This document shows positions 8,354-18,942 of a DNA stretch of 64,000 bases, in pieces. Origin of the DNA: Phytopseudomonas argentinensis (GTDB lineage: Bacteria > Pseudomonadota > Gammaproteobacteria > Pseudomonadales > Pseudomonadaceae); contig NZ_FORC01000002.1 in NCBI RefSeq assembly GCF_900113905.1, positions 62,001 through 126,000 of the forward strand, written 5' to 3'. The notes beneath the pieces are model-generated. The model was given only the letters and a program-made list of their open reading frames with translations. It had not been told where the DNA came from and did not search any database. The stretch's first letter is position 1; every line of letters starts with the position of its first letter. Made by a program: the position numbers and the translations under genes.

Positions 8354-9315
8354 AGTGCGTTTCGCAGGCTGAGGTTCTCCGGGTGCGGCTGCAGGTAGAC
8401 CTGCTGGGCGACATAGCGATCCGGGTGTTGCCGGAAGTGGTGCTTGAGCAGGGTGAGGGGCACCACCAGCGGGACGATGCCCTTGCGATACTGGCTGATC
8501 AGCTGCTGCATTTCCTGCTTCTCTTCACGGCTCAGGGCCCCCTTGAGGTAGCCGCTCAGGTGCTGCAGCACGTTGCTGTGGGTGCCGCGGGTGGCACAGC
8601 GCTTGAGCGCGATCATCAGCTCGGCGATGTACTGCGTGGCCAGGGCCGCAAGATCCCCGGACAGGTCACCCAGCAGCCGCCCCAGGCGCTTGTAGCGCAG
8701 CGGGTCGGTGGCCATCAGCAGGTACTTGTGGCGGGCATGGAATTCGATCAGCTTGCCGCGGGTCAGGCCGGATTCGCACAGCGCCTGCCACTGGGCATAG
8801 GTGAATACACGGGTCAGGAAGTTTTCGCGCAGCACCGGGTCGTTGAGCCGGCCTTCCTCTTCGATGGGCAGGTTCGGGTGACGCTGGGTCAGCACGCGGG
8901 TGAAGATGCCGCGGCCCTTCGGCTCGCTCGGATGGCCGTTGTCCTGGTAGACCTTGACGCGCTCCAGGCCGCAGGACGGCGATTGCTGCATGACGATATA
9001 ACCGCTGATCGCTGGCAGCTCGGCCGCTACCTGTTCACCGTAGGCCGCCAGTGCAGCGGTGTGATCCTGATCGGGGTGCACGGTGCCGATGGCGCGCGGT
9101 GCGCCGGGGTCGCCAACCAGGCGGATGGGCTCGCGGGGCGTACCCAGGCCGATGGCGACTTCGGGGCAGTAGGGGACGAACTCGAAGTACTGGCTCAATT
9201 GATCCAGGCACAGCCTCGAAGCCTTGTGCCCGCCGTTGTAGCGAACTTCGGCACCCAGCAGGCAAGCGCTGACGCCGAGCATGGGTTTCACAGGGTGGAA
9301 CTGGCTGACGGGCAT
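8350..9315 (-). CDS. DUF523 and DUF1722 domain protein
   Basis: A 321-aa protein with an N-terminal DUF523 domain (LGVSACLLGAEVRYNGGHK at about 12-30, later SPSCGLERVKVY) and a C-terminal DUF1722 domain (YAQWQALCESGLTRGKLIEFHARHKYLLM region onward). The YbgA-like DUF1722 part is often encoded beside photolyase; biochemical function is unknown, and the conserved cysteines (CLLG, CPE, SCG) suggest metal or cluster binding. It is the first gene of the operon leading through the LitR-type regulator to phrB, and paired TGTACA boxes lie just upstream. Confidence 0.9.
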   Translation of the reverse strand: MPVSQFHPVKPMLGVSACLLGAEVRYNGGHKASRLCLDQLSQYFEFVPYCPEVAIGLGTPREPIRLVGDPGAPRAIGTVHPDQDHTAALAAYGEQVAAELPAISGYIVMQQSPSCGLERVKVYQDNGHPSEPKGRGIFTRVLTQRHPNLPIEEEGRLNDPVLRENFLTRVFTYAQWQALCESGLTRGKLIEFHARHKYLLMATDPLRYKRLGRLLGDLSGDLAALATQYIAELMIALKRCATRGTHSNVLQHLSGYLKGALSREEKQEMQQLISQYRKGIVPLVVPLTLLKHHFRQHPDRYVAQQVYLQPHPENLSLRNAL

Positions 9316-9336
9316 GGCACACCTTCGAAAATGACC

Positions 9337-9361
9337 TTGTACAAGGATTTATTTCTGTACA
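9337..9361 (-). promoter_or_regulatory. Paired TGTACA operator 1 (proximal to the DUF523-litR-phrB operon)
   Basis: TGTACA at 9338-9343 (inside the palindrome TTGTACAA) and TGTACA at 9356-9361, 18 bp apart start to start. It lies 22-46 bp upstream of the DUF523/DUF1722 start. An 18-19 bp period with the boxes near -35 and -10 is what a MerR-class regulator would occupy. The encoded LitR-type protein is the obvious candidate. Confidence 0.7.
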
Positions 9362-9386
9362 GGGTTATTTCATCTTAAGCCTCATC

Positions 9387-9412
9387 TTGTACAAGTCAAA
9401 TTTCGTGTACAG
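9387..9412 (-). promoter_or_regulatory. Paired TGTACA operator 2
   Basis: TGTACA at 9388-9393 (again inside TTGTACAA) and TGTACA at 9406-9411, with the same 18-bp period as operator 1. The two operators are 50 bp apart. They may form a double operator for the DUF523-litR-phrB transcript, since the neighbouring gene ending at 9449 is transcribed towards them. Confidence 0.68.
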
Positions 9413-9448
9413 GATTTCCTTCATGGTGCCGCGCCAGGCGCGGCCGGT

Positions 9449-10809
<1,361 letters not shown>

Positions 10810-10945
10810 CTACTCTTCAGAATAGGTGCGCTCGGCAATAGTTTCCCGCGTTTCCGTCGGCTGACGGTACGCGGGCGGATTGTCCTTGAGCAAGGTTGCG
10901 CAAGGCGTGTCGAACCCGGAGATACAGCATAACGAGGAGTCTGCC

Positions 10946-11845
10946 ATGCATATCCTGATTACTGGCGGTACCGGCCTGATTGGTCGGGCGCTCTGTCACC
11001 AGTGGGCCGAACAGGGCCATCAACTGACCGTGTGGAGCCGGCGCCCCGAACAGGTGCCGGTGCTTTGCGGAACCCGGGTGCGTGGCGTCTCCCGCCTCGA
11101 AGAGGTTGGCGACGAGCCGCTCGACGCAGTGGTCAATCTGGCTGGTGCGCCTATCGCGGATCGCCCATGGAGCAAGGCGCGCAAGCAACTGCTGTGGGAG
11201 AGCCGCATCGGCCTGACCGAGCGCTTGCTGGCCTGGCTGCAGACTCGCGAGCATAAACCGGCGGTGCTGCTATCCGGTTCGGCAGTGGGCTGGTACGGCG
11301 ACAGTGGCGAGCATATCGTCGATGAGCAGGCTGCCCCAGGCGTCGATTTCGCCGCGCAGCTGTGCATCGCGTGGGAAGAAACCGCTCTGCAGGCCGAGGC
11401 CTTGGGCATACGCGTGGTACTGCTCCGCACCGGCCTGGTACTGGCCAAGGACGGCGGTCTGCTCAAACGCATGGCCACGCCATTTCGCTTCGGCCTGGGC
11501 GGGCGTATCGGCAGTGGACGCCAGTGGATGCCGTGGATTCATATCGCCGACCAAATCGCCCTGATTGATTTTCTGTTACAGCACGAGCAGGCGCGCGGTC
11601 CTTATAATGCCTGCGCGCCGCACCCGGTGCGCAACGCCGAGTTCGCCAGCGAGCTTGGCCATGCCGTGCACCGGCCGGCCATCGTGCCCTTGCCGGGCTT
11701 CGCCTTGCGCGCCGGCCTGGGCGAGATGTCGCTGCTGCTGCTGGGCGGCCAGCATGCGTTGCCGGTCAGGGCGCAGCAAGCGGGTTTCGAATTTCGCTTC
11801 ACCCACCTGGACGTGGCGCTGGTCGACCTGCTGAGCCTCCACTAA
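10946..11845 (+). CDS. TIGR01777 (SDR39U1/YfcH-like) epimerase family protein
   Basis: A 299-aa extended/atypical SDR. It starts [20 protein letters not shown] with the NAD(P) loop, has [13 protein letters not shown] at about 72-84, and the family motif [13 protein letters not shown] (about 110-122). The C-terminal DUF1731-type segment ([21 protein letters not shown]) is present. A GAGGAG ribosome binding site precedes the ATG at 10946. Function is not established. It lies 53 bp before hemH on the same strand and probably shares its transcript. Confidence 0.88.
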   Translation: MHILITGGTGLIGRALCHQWAEQGHQLTVWSRRPEQVPVLCGTRVRGVSRLEEVGDEPLDAVVNLAGAPIADRPWSKARKQLLWESRIGLTERLLAWLQTREHKPAVLLSGSAVGWYGDSGEHIVDEQAAPGVDFAAQLCIAWEETALQAEALGIRVVLLRTGLVLAKDGGLLKRMATPFRFGLGGRIGSGRQWMPWIHIADQIALIDFLLQHEQARGPYNACAPHPVRNAEFASELGHAVHRPAIVPLPGFALRAGLGEMSLLLLGGQHALPVRAQQAGFEFRFTHLDVALVDLLSLH

Positions 11846-11898
11846 CACTTGCGCGCGGTCCGGGTGGATCGGACCGCGACACCTTCAAGGGATATTGC

Positions 11899-12921
11899 AT
11901 GACCGATCACGCCTTACTGCTGGTCAACCTCGGCTCGCCGGCGTCCACCGAGGTCGCCGATGTGCGCAGTTATCTCAACCAGTTCTTGATGGATCCCTAT
12001 GTGGTTGACCTGCCCTGGCCATTGCGCCGGCTGCTGGTGGCGCTGATTCTGGTCCGTCGCCCGGCACAATCGGCGCATGCCTACGCGTCCATCTGGTGGC
12101 CGGACGGCTCGCCGCTGATCGTGCTCGGCAAGCGCCTGCAGGCGGCGATGAAAAGCCAGTGGACCCAGGGGCCGGTGGAGTTGGCCATGCGCTACGGCGA
12201 GCCGTCGCTGGATACCGTGCTCACGCGCCTGGCAGGGCAGGGCATCACCCAGGTGACCCTGGCGCCGCTGTACCCGCAGTTCGCCGACAGCACCACCACC
12301 ACGGTGATCGAGGAAGCCAAGCGCGTGGTGCGCGAGCGCAAGCTGCCGATCCGCTTCGCCATCCTGCCGCCGTTCTTCCAGGACCCCGACTATATCGAAG
12401 CCCTGGCCGACAGCGCGCGGCCGTACCTGGAAAAGGATTTCGACCACCTGCTGCTGAGCTTCCACGGCTTGCCCGAGCGGCACCTGCGCAAGCTCGACCC
12501 GAGCAATCATTGCCTGCGTGGGCCGGACTGCTGCCGCACGGCGTCGCCACAGGTGCTCGCCACCTGCTACCGCGCCCAGTGCATGCGCAGCGCGGAAGCC
12601 TTCGCCACGCGCATGGGCCTGCGGCCGGAGCAATGGTCGGTGTCCTTCCAGTCGCGCCTGGGCAGGGACAAGTGGATCGAGCCCTACACCGAGATGCGCC
12701 TCGACGAGCTGGCTGCCCAGGGCGTGAAAAAGCTGCTGGTGATGTGCCCGGCGTTCGTGGCCGATTGCATCGAGACGCTCGAGGAGATCGGTGATCGCGG
12801 CCGTGAGCAGTTCATCGAGGCGGGTGGCGAAAGCCTGGAGCTGGTGCCCTGCCTGAACGACCATCCGAGCTGGGTGGCAGCGCTCAAGCGGCTTTGCGAG
12901 CGAGCCCCACAGAGCGTGTAA
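11899..12921 (+). CDS. hemH: Ferrochelatase
   Basis: HemH inserts ferrous iron into protoporphyrin IX, the last step of haem synthesis. The 340-aa product starts [16 protein letters not shown] and contains the core segments [26 protein letters not shown], the catalytic-histidine region [15 protein letters not shown] and the downstream [16 protein letters not shown] followed by [16 protein letters not shown]. Several cysteines ([15 protein letters not shown]) are typical of proteobacterial enzymes. A terminator follows directly. Confidence 0.97.
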   Translation: MTDHALLLVNLGSPASTEVADVRSYLNQFLMDPYVVDLPWPLRRLLVALILVRRPAQSAHAYASIWWPDGSPLIVLGKRLQAAMKSQWTQGPVELAMRYGEPSLDTVLTRLAGQGITQVTLAPLYPQFADSTTTTVIEEAKRVVRERKLPIRFAILPPFFQDPDYIEALADSARPYLEKDFDHLLLSFHGLPERHLRKLDPSNHCLRGPDCCRTASPQVLATCYRAQCMRSAEAFATRMGLRPEQWSVSFQSRLGRDKWIEPYTEMRLDELAAQGVKKLLVMCPAFVADCIETLEEIGDRGREQFIEAGGESLELVPCLNDHPSWVAALKRLCERAPQSV

Positions 12922-12951
12922 AAAAATGCCCGGTCAGAACCGGGCATTTTT
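12922..12951. terminator. Bidirectional terminator between hemH and uraA
   Basis: AAAAATGCCCGG pairs with CCGGGCATTTTT around a 6-base loop, with A-tracts on one side and T-tracts on the other. It lies between converging genes and can end transcription from both. Confidence 0.94.
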
Positions 12952-12960
12952 CTTTCTCTC

Positions 12961-14238
12961 TCAGATGTCGGGCGCTTCGTCGGCGCTTTTCTTCTTCCAG
13001 CCGTCATTACCGGGCAGGATCAGGTTCAGGGCAATGGCGACGATGGCGCACAGGGCGATGCCCTTGAGGCCGAAGTCATCGGGGCCGTCGCCGGTGCCGA
13101 TCAGCACGCCACCGATACCGAACACCAGGGTCACCGAGACGATCACCAGGTTGCGCGCTTCGCTGAGGTCGACGCTGTGGCGGATCAGGGTGTTCATGCC
13201 CACCGCGGCGATGGAGCCGAACAGCAGGCAGAGGATGCCGCCCATGACCGGCACCGGAATGCTCTGCAGGATGGCGCCGAACTTGCCGATGAAGGCCAGG
13301 GTGATGGCGAAGATCGCCGCCCAGGTCATGATCTTCGGGTTGTAGGCCTTGGTCAGCATCACCGCGCCGGTAACTTCTGCGTAGGTGGTGTTGGGCGGGC
13401 CGCCGAACAGCCCGGCTGCCGAGGTGGCCAGGCCGTCGCCGAGCAGGGTGCGGTGCAGGCCGGGCGTCTTCAGGTAGTTCTTGCCGGTCACGCTGCCCAC
13501 GGCGATCACCCCGCCGATGTGCTCGATGGCTGGCGCAAGGGCCACCGGCACGATGAACAGGATCGCCTGCCAGTTGAACGCCGGTGCGGTGAACGCCGGC
13601 ACGGCCAGCCAGGGCGCGGTGGCCACGTGGCCGAGATCCAGCGCCCCAAAGTAGATCGACAGGACGAAGCCCACCAGGATGCCGGAGATGATCGGCACCA
13701 GGCGGAAGATGCCGCGGCCGAACACGGCGACGATCAGGGTGGTCAGCAGGGTCGGCATGGAAATCCACATCGCCGTGCTGTAGGGCAGCAGCACGCTGCC
13801 GTCACCGGCCTTGCCCATCGCCATGTTGGCGGCGATCGGTGCCATGGCCAGGCCGATGGAGATGATCACCGGGCCGATCACCACCGGCGGTAGCAGGCGG
13901 TCGATGAAGCCGGTGCCCTTGATCTTCACGGCGAGGCCGAGAAAGGTGTAGACGAAGCCGGCCGCGACCACGCCGCCCATGGTCTCCGCCAGGCCGAACT
14001 GGCCCTTGGCGAGAATGATCGGGGTGATGAACGCGAAGCTCGAGGCCAGGAACACCGGCACCTGGCGGCCGGTAACGATCTGGAACAGCAGGGTGCCAAG
14101 GCCCGCGGTGAACAGCGCCACGTTGGGATCCAGGCCGGTGATCAACGGCATCAGCACCAGCGCGCCAAAGGCCACGAAGAGCATCTGCGCGCCGGACAGC
14201 ACCTGCCGCCACAACGGATCGTTGAATTCGTCGTGCAT
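12961..14238 (-). CDS. uraA: Uracil/xanthine permease (NCS2 family)
   Basis: A 425-aa polytopic inner-membrane symporter importing uracil with protons. The NCS2 signature is visible as APAIEHIGGVIAVGSVTGK, with the helix-breaking segment FGGPPNTTYAEVTGAVMLTK, and the N-terminal QMLFVAFGALVLMPLITGLDP is typical of UraA. It starts 3 bp downstream of the upp stop, so uptake and salvage are one operon. Confidence 0.94.
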   Translation of the reverse strand: MHDEFNDPLWRQVLSGAQMLFVAFGALVLMPLITGLDPNVALFTAGLGTLLFQIVTGRQVPVFLASSFAFITPIILAKGQFGLAETMGGVVAAGFVYTFLGLAVKIKGTGFIDRLLPPVVIGPVIISIGLAMAPIAANMAMGKAGDGSVLLPYSTAMWISMPTLLTTLIVAVFGRGIFRLVPIISGILVGFVLSIYFGALDLGHVATAPWLAVPAFTAPAFNWQAILFIVPVALAPAIEHIGGVIAVGSVTGKNYLKTPGLHRTLLGDGLATSAAGLFGGPPNTTYAEVTGAVMLTKAYNPKIMTWAAIFAITLAFIGKFGAILQSIPVPVMGGILCLLFGSIAAVGMNTLIRHSVDLSEARNLVIVSVTLVFGIGGVLIGTGDGPDDFGLKGIALCAIVAIALNLILPGNDGWKKKSADEAPDI

Positions 14239-14241
14239 CGA

Positions 14242-14880
14242 TCAGGCGTCCTTCTGCTTGGTGCCGAAGATCTTGTCGCCGGCGTCACCGAGGCCCGGGA
14301 TGATGTAGCCGTGTTCGTTGAGGCGCTGGTCGATGGACGCGGTGTAGATCTGCACATCGGGGTGCGCTTCGTTCACCGCCTTGATGCCCTCCGGTGCGGC
14401 AACCAGCACCATGGCGCGGATTTCCTTGCAGCCGGCCTTCTTCAGCAGGTCGATAGTGGCGACCATGGAGCTGCCGGTGGCGAGCATCGGGTCGATGATC
14501 ATCGCCAGGCGCTCGTTGATTTCCGGCACCAGTTTTTCCAGGTAGGTATGCGCCTGCAGGGTTTCCTCGTTGCGGGCCACGCCAACGGCACTGACCTTGG
14601 CGCCCGGGATCAGGCTGAGCACGCCGTCGAGCATGCCGATGCCGGCACGCAGGATAGGCACCACGGTGATCTTCTTGCCGGAGATCTTCTCGACCTGCAC
14701 GGGGCCGGCCCAGCCAGCGATCTCGTAGGTTTCCAGGCGCAGATCCTTGGTCGCCTCGTAAGTGAGCAGGGCGCCCACTTCCTGGGCCAGTTCGCGGAAG
14801 TTCTTGGTACTGATATCCGCGCGGCGCATGAGGCCGATCTTGTGGCGAATCAGCGGATGGCGGATCTCGAGGACGGGCAT
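14242..14880 (-). CDS. upp: Uracil phosphoribosyltransferase
   Basis: Converts uracil and PRPP to UMP in pyrimidine salvage. The 212-aa product starts [19 protein letters not shown]. The PRPP-binding loop [13 protein letters not shown] and the uracil-binding C-terminal [12 protein letters not shown] are intact. The frame runs upstream to 15096, but the ATG at 14880 has a GGAG ribosome binding site and the family N-terminus. It is the promoter-proximal gene of upp-uraA and divergent from hpt across a 251-bp gap in which I see no clear regulatory element. Confidence 0.97.
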   Translation of the reverse strand: MPVLEIRHPLIRHKIGLMRRADISTKNFRELAQEVGALLTYEATKDLRLETYEIAGWAGPVQVEKISGKKITVVPILRAGIGMLDGVLSLIPGAKVSAVGVARNEETLQAHTYLEKLVPEINERLAMIIDPMLATGSSMVATIDLLKKAGCKEIRAMVLVAAPEGIKAVNEAHPDVQIYTASIDQRLNEHGYIIPGLGDAGDKIFGTKQKDA

Positions 14881-15131
14881 TGCGGGGTCTCCGGCAAAAA
14901 TGGGCAAAAAACACGCTAGATTAAAGCATTGCGTTGCAAGATGGGGGCTGCGCCGGGGGAACTTTTTACTTTTGCCGAGCAACGGCTGTGCCACCGGTCG
15001 AGTGCCAGCACCGGCGCTTGCACCGCGCCGGGCGGATGCGTAACGTTGCCGCCTTTTTCTTACCCGGTGATCAGCGCCTGCACCGGGGCCATCCATGCAG
15101 CGGGTCGTGCACCCGCCAATGAGGACACGAT

Positions 15132-15689
15132 ATGCCTGCCGATCTCGCCCACATCCGCCAGGTGATGGCCGAAGCCGACTGCCTGTACAGCGAAGCCGAC
15201 GTGGAAGCCGCCATCACCCGCGTCGCCGCGGCCATCAACGCCGACCTGGCCGAGCGCAATCCGGTGGTGTTCTGCGTAATGAACGGCGGCCTGATCTTCT
15301 CCGGCAAGCTGCTGACCCAGCTCGATTTCCCACTGGAAGCCAGCTACCTGCACGCCAGCCGCTACCGCAACCAGACCAGCGGCGGTGAGCTGTTCTGGAA
15401 GGCCAAGCCGGAAGTGTCGTTCATCGACCGCGACGTGCTGATCATCGATGACATCCTCGATGAGGGACACACCCTGGGCGCGATCATCGATTTCTGCCAC
15501 CACGCCGGTGCCAGCAACGTGCATACCGCGGTGCTGATCGACAAGGATCACGACCGCAAGGCGCGGCCGGACCTGAAGGCCGACTATGTGGGTCTGCCGT
15601 GCATCGACCGCTACATATTCGGCTACGGCATGGACTACAAGGGTTACTGGCGCAACGCGCCGGGCATCTACGCGGTCAAGGGGCTCTGA
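15132..15689 (+). CDS. hpt: Hypoxanthine-guanine phosphoribosyltransferase
   Basis: Purine salvage enzyme making IMP or GMP from hypoxanthine or guanine with PRPP. The 185-aa product contains the PRPP motif [15 protein letters not shown] and the metal/pyrophosphate loop [13 protein letters not shown]. As I recall, a gene of this family (PA4645) sits next to upp in P. aeruginosa. The stop codon at 15687-15689 is immediately followed by repeat element copy A. Confidence 0.92.
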   Translation: MPADLAHIRQVMAEADCLYSEADVEAAITRVAAAINADLAERNPVVFCVMNGGLIFSGKLLTQLDFPLEASYLHASRYRNQTSGGELFWKAKPEVSFIDRDVLIIDDILDEGHTLGAIIDFCHHAGASNVHTAVLIDKDHDRKARPDLKADYVGLPCIDRYIFGYGMDYKGYWRNAPGIYAVKGL

Positions 15690-16251
15690 GAATCTGTTCA
15701 CTGTCTTTATAGGCGACATGAGAGAGACCGCTACAAGGCAAAAACAGACATCCAGCGAACTCGTGGGAGCGGCTTTAGCCGCGAGGTTTCTAGGGCTGCT
15801 CGCTCCACACGCTTTGCGTATGAATGCCTTTTTGGAAACGCTGCGTGCGCTGTGGTTTGCCGGAGTTACCGCGTTGCCCTTACGTTCGGTTCCGCTCTGT
15901 CGAGCGGGTTTCTTTTGGCATCGCCCGGATGGCCGGCCCAGCCAAAAGAAACCAAAAGGTCTAGCCCCGGCATCCGGCCCCAGCTTCGCTGGGGTTCCCG
16001 CGCTCCATCATTGTTCCGGGGGGCCGACCTAGGCGGCCCCCCGCGAAGGGCCGTCCCTGGCCCATCGCGGCTCTCGCGACATCCATGTCGCTCAAGGCTG
16101 CCCGCCCGGCCCTCTCCACAACGATTCCGCTCGGCCTCCTGAAGGGGCGATTGATGTCGCCTGTTAATTTTGTGGCATGAGGAGCACCAAAAAGGCAAAG
16201 CGACTGACCGCTTGCGCCACTTTTTGCAGGCGAAATGTCGTGAACAGGTTC
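15690..16251 (+). repeat. Inverted-repeat-ended intergenic element, copy A (MITE-like)
   Basis: A 562-bp non-coding element. Its left end GAATCTGTTCAC (15690-15701) is an imperfect inverted copy of its right end GTGAACAGGTTC (16240-16251). A related copy lies at 41276-41734 on the other strand; long blocks match (for example around 15894-15990, containing CTCTGTCGAGCGGG and AAAAGAAACCAAAAGGTC). It contains a REP-like hairpin and several GC-rich inverted repeats. Short open frames exist in two phases in both copies, but they lack start signals and codon character, so I do not call genes. It begins directly after the hpt stop codon. Confidence 0.75.
15763..15785 (+). repeat. REP-type palindrome inside element copy A
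   Basis: GTGGGAGCGGCTTTAGCCGCGAG has a GTGGGAG head and the inverted repeat GCGGCTTTAGCCGC. This is the architecture of Pseudomonas REP sequences, mobilised by REP-associated tyrosine transposases elsewhere in the genome. Confidence 0.7.
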
Positions 16252-16279
16252 CAAGCCCTTCGGCTGGCCGGCGCGCGGC

Positions 16280-17986
16280 TCAGGCGTCGCCTGGCCAGCC
16301 TTCACAGATCGCCCTTGCCTGGGCTAGATCACGGGCGTAACTGAGGCGCCCGTGGGAGCGTTGCAGGTCTGCGCGGCGCAGCTTCAGGCGCAATGACGGT
16401 GAGGCGCCGCTGACGATCAGCGCGATGCCGTGGCGGCGATACTCCAGCACGATGCCTTGCAGGGCCGCCAGCGCGGTCATGTCGAGCATCGGCACCGCAC
16501 TGACATCCAGAATCACCACGCGGATATGCGGGTCGAGCCGGCGCAGGGTTTCCAGCGTGCGCTGCGCCGCCCCAAAGAACAGTGGTCCACGGATGGCCAG
16601 CGCCAGCACGTGCTCGGGCAGGTCGTTGAGCGCCTGATGGCTGTGCCGGGGCAGGCGCCGGGTATCGGTCAGCTCGCTCATGCGCTTGATGAACAGCCCG
16701 GCCGCCAGCAACAGGCCGACACCCACCGCCAGCACCATGTCGAACAGCACCGTCAGCGAGAGGCAGGTCAGCAGCACCAGCACGTCGCTGCGCGGCGCGA
16801 TGCGCAGGGTGTGGGCCACGTGGTGGGCTTCGCTCATGTTCCAGGCCACCATCAGCAGCAGGGCGGCCAGCGCCGCCATCGGCAGGTAGCTGAACAGCGG
16901 CGCGAGAAACACGATGGCCACCAGCACCACGCCGGCATGGATGATCGCCGCCAGCGGTGAGCAGGCTCCGGCCCGTACATTGGTGGCGCTGCGCGCGATA
17001 GCGGCGGTGGCGGTGATGCCGCCGAACAGGGGCGCGACCAGGTTGCCGATGCCCTGGCCGAGCAATTCCGCGTTGGGATCGTGCTTGCTGCCGGTCATGC
17101 CGTCGGCCACCACCGCGCAGAGCAGCGACTCGATGGCGCCGAGCATGGCAATGGCGAAGGCGGGCGCCAGCAGTTGGCGGATCAGCTCGAACGACAGCAC
17201 CAGTGGCTGGCCATCGGCGCCCGGCAGTTGCCAGGGCCAGGCGAAGGTCGGCAGAAAGGGCGGAATGCCCGGGTAGCTGATGCCGTCGACACTGTAGCTA
17301 AAGCGCTCACCCAGGGTCGCCACCGGCAAACCACCCCGTTCCAGCGCCAACCCCAGCAGCGCCCCGACCGTCAGCGCCACCAGATGCCCGGGAACCCGCG
17401 GCACCAGCCGCGGCCACAACAGCAGCACGCCAAGGCAGGCCAGGGCCACCAGGCTGTCGCCGGGCTGGATGCCGGGTAAAGCCTGCCAGAGCATCTGCAC
17501 CTGCTGCACGTAGTGGCTCGGCTGCCCGGCCAGCTGCAGGCCAAGCAGATCCTTGAGTTGCAGGGTGGCGATGACGATACCGATGCCGGCGGTGAAGCCA
17601 AGGGTGACCGGGTAGGGCACGAATTCGATCAGCCGCCCTGCCTTGAGCAGCCCCAGGGCGATCAGGATCAGCCCGGCCATCAGCGTGCACAGCAGCAGGC
17701 CGCCGATGCCGAACTGCCCGGTGATCGGCAGCAGGATCACCACGAAGGCGGCGGTAGGGCCGGAAATATTGAAGCGCGAGCCACCGCACAGGGCGATCAG
17801 CGGGGCGGCGACCAGCACCGTGTAGAGACCGTGTTGCGGCGCCACGCCGACGGCGATCGCCAGGGCCATGGCCAGGGGAATGGCGATGATGCCCACCGTG
17901 AGTCCGGCGGCCAGGTCGCCGCGCAGGCTGGCCCAGGAGTAGCCACTACGCAGGCTCTGGCGGCAAGCGGCGAACAGGGTAGGCAT
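16280..17986 (-). CDS. SulP family anion transporter with STAS domain
   Basis: A 568-aa inner-membrane permease of the SulP/SLC26 family (sulfate, bicarbonate or dicarboxylate). The membrane domain covers about 1-430, with the family motif SGPTAAFVVILLPI near the start and GITATAAIARSATNVRAGA in the middle. A C-terminal STAS domain (about 450-560) contains VVILDVSAVPMLDMTALAAL. No carbonic anhydrase gene is adjacent, so bicarbonate transport is not specifically suggested and the substrate is open. The gene is flanked by copy A at its 3' side. Confidence 0.9.
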   Translation of the reverse strand: MPTLFAACRQSLRSGYSWASLRGDLAAGLTVGIIAIPLAMALAIAVGVAPQHGLYTVLVAAPLIALCGGSRFNISGPTAAFVVILLPITGQFGIGGLLLCTLMAGLILIALGLLKAGRLIEFVPYPVTLGFTAGIGIVIATLQLKDLLGLQLAGQPSHYVQQVQMLWQALPGIQPGDSLVALACLGVLLLWPRLVPRVPGHLVALTVGALLGLALERGGLPVATLGERFSYSVDGISYPGIPPFLPTFAWPWQLPGADGQPLVLSFELIRQLLAPAFAIAMLGAIESLLCAVVADGMTGSKHDPNAELLGQGIGNLVAPLFGGITATAAIARSATNVRAGACSPLAAIIHAGVVLVAIVFLAPLFSYLPMAALAALLLMVAWNMSEAHHVAHTLRIAPRSDVLVLLTCLSLTVLFDMVLAVGVGLLLAAGLFIKRMSELTDTRRLPRHSHQALNDLPEHVLALAIRGPLFFGAAQRTLETLRRLDPHIRVVILDVSAVPMLDMTALAALQGIVLEYRRHGIALIVSGASPSLRLKLRRADLQRSHGRLSYARDLAQARAICEGWPGDA

Positions 17987-18182
17987 GGTGGCGCTTCCTG
18001 GAGGAGTGCCGCCAGTATAGAGCGGCGCCAGGCGCTTGGGTGTTGACCTATGTCGGCTGGTGACGGAGGCGCGGCGGTGTTACAAAGACCGGCTGCAGTC
18101 GCTAATCGCGTGGTGCGTTGAGCGGCTGCAGCGCCGGCGTTACACTGCCGGCCCCGTGTATTCTGGTTGGCTGGAGCGAGCG

Positions 18183-18470
18183 ATGCGTAAAGACAAGAAG
18201 CAGGTGATTGGCGACGACATCAGTGATGAGCAGATCAAGCTGTTTCTCGCCGTGGAACCGGCCGATGCCACACCGCCGTCGCTGCACAAACTGGTGAAAG
18301 CCTACCGCGGCCTGCGCGACCACGACTTCGAGCGTTTCGTGGGGTTCTTCGTCGAGGCCGGTTACGACCTGGATGCCAAGGACGCCGACGGCAATGACTT
18401 TATCGCCCTGATCCAGGATCAGCGCAATGCCGAGGCCTATATCCAGGCGGTCAAAGCCGCCCGCGGCTGA
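18183..18470 (+). CDS. PA4642-family conserved hypothetical protein
   Basis: A 95-aa soluble acidic protein starting MRKDKKQVIGDDISDEQIKL. It has no membrane segment or known catalytic motif. It resembles the Pseudomonas PA4642 family, which I recall lying close to hpt and upp in P. aeruginosa, consistent with its position here. The frame extends 49 codons upstream, but the ATG at 18183 is preceded by GGAGCGAGCG and gives the family N-terminus. The middle (DHDFERFVGFFVEAGYDLDAKDADGND) has an ankyrin-like ring but too short to call a repeat. Confidence 0.82.
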   Translation: MRKDKKQVIGDDISDEQIKLFLAVEPADATPPSLHKLVKAYRGLRDHDFERFVGFFVEAGYDLDAKDADGNDFIALIQDQRNAEAYIQAVKAARG

Positions 18471-18495
18471 GGCTGGGCACAACAAAAACTACCTG

Positions 18496-18598
18496 CGTTG
18501 CCATCGCAGCGTTGAAAGCAGGCTCGAAATGCTCATTTACAGCTCGTAAACTCCGCTTTCTCGCCTGCTTTCGCCTTGCGCTGCCTGCCTCGGCAACG
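18496..18598. repeat. Intergenic hairpin-forming repeat
   Basis: Nested inverted repeats: CGTTGCC (18496-18502) with GGCAACG (18592-18598), and GCAGCGTTGAAAGCAGGC (18506-18523) with its slightly longer reverse complement at 18563-18584. I recognise this kind of sequence as a dispersed intergenic repeat in pseudomonads, but only one copy is in this window. It lies between convergent genes and may act as a transcription end. Confidence 0.55.
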
Positions 18599-18633
18599 TT
18601 TTTGAAGGTGCCCCCCATATCGGCGGCTAGCGG

Positions 18634-18942
18634 TTAGTCGCCGCGCTTGCTGTCGATCCGCTCCAGGCGATTGCCCTCGAAACGCAGGAAGTAGTTCATG
18701 CCGTTGCGCGGGCCGTAGTTCCATTCCTCGACCTGCACCTCGTGGGTGAAGCCATAGCGGTCGGTCTGATCCTTGTAACCAATGAAGGCGCGGTTGTTAG
18801 GCTCGCCGCATTTGGCCTGTACTTCGGCCGTGGTGTCACCGGTGCTGGCGATTGCTCTGTCGCAGCGCCAGGTCGAGGCATTGGCGGTACCGGCCAGCAG
18901 TACCAGCAGGGCGCAGGGGATAAGTGTCTTGATCATGGTCAT
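18634..18942 (-). CDS. DUF2845 secreted protein, paralogue 2
   Basis: A 102-aa protein with a signal peptide (MTMIKTLIPCALLVLLAGTA, cleavage near NAS). The mature part matches DUF2845: cysteines in WRCDRA and AKCGEPNN, then VEEWNYGPRNGMNYFLRFEG. The two cysteines probably form a disulfide in the periplasm. Function is unknown. The start overlaps the stop of the first paralogue by 4 bp; the longer open frame to 19338 is only a shadow. Confidence 0.85.
   Translation of the reverse strand: MTMIKTLIPCALLVLLAGTANASTWRCDRAIASTGDTTAEVQAKCGEPNNRAFIGYKDQTDRYGFTHEVQVEEWNYGPRNGMNYFLRFEGNRLERIDSKRGD

Noticed and set aside
15721..16142. Open frames inside element copies A and B with similar translations
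   Set aside because: Similarity follows from the DNA repeat; two phases are open in both copies, no start signals are present, and composition is Arg/Pro/Ser-rich low complexity.
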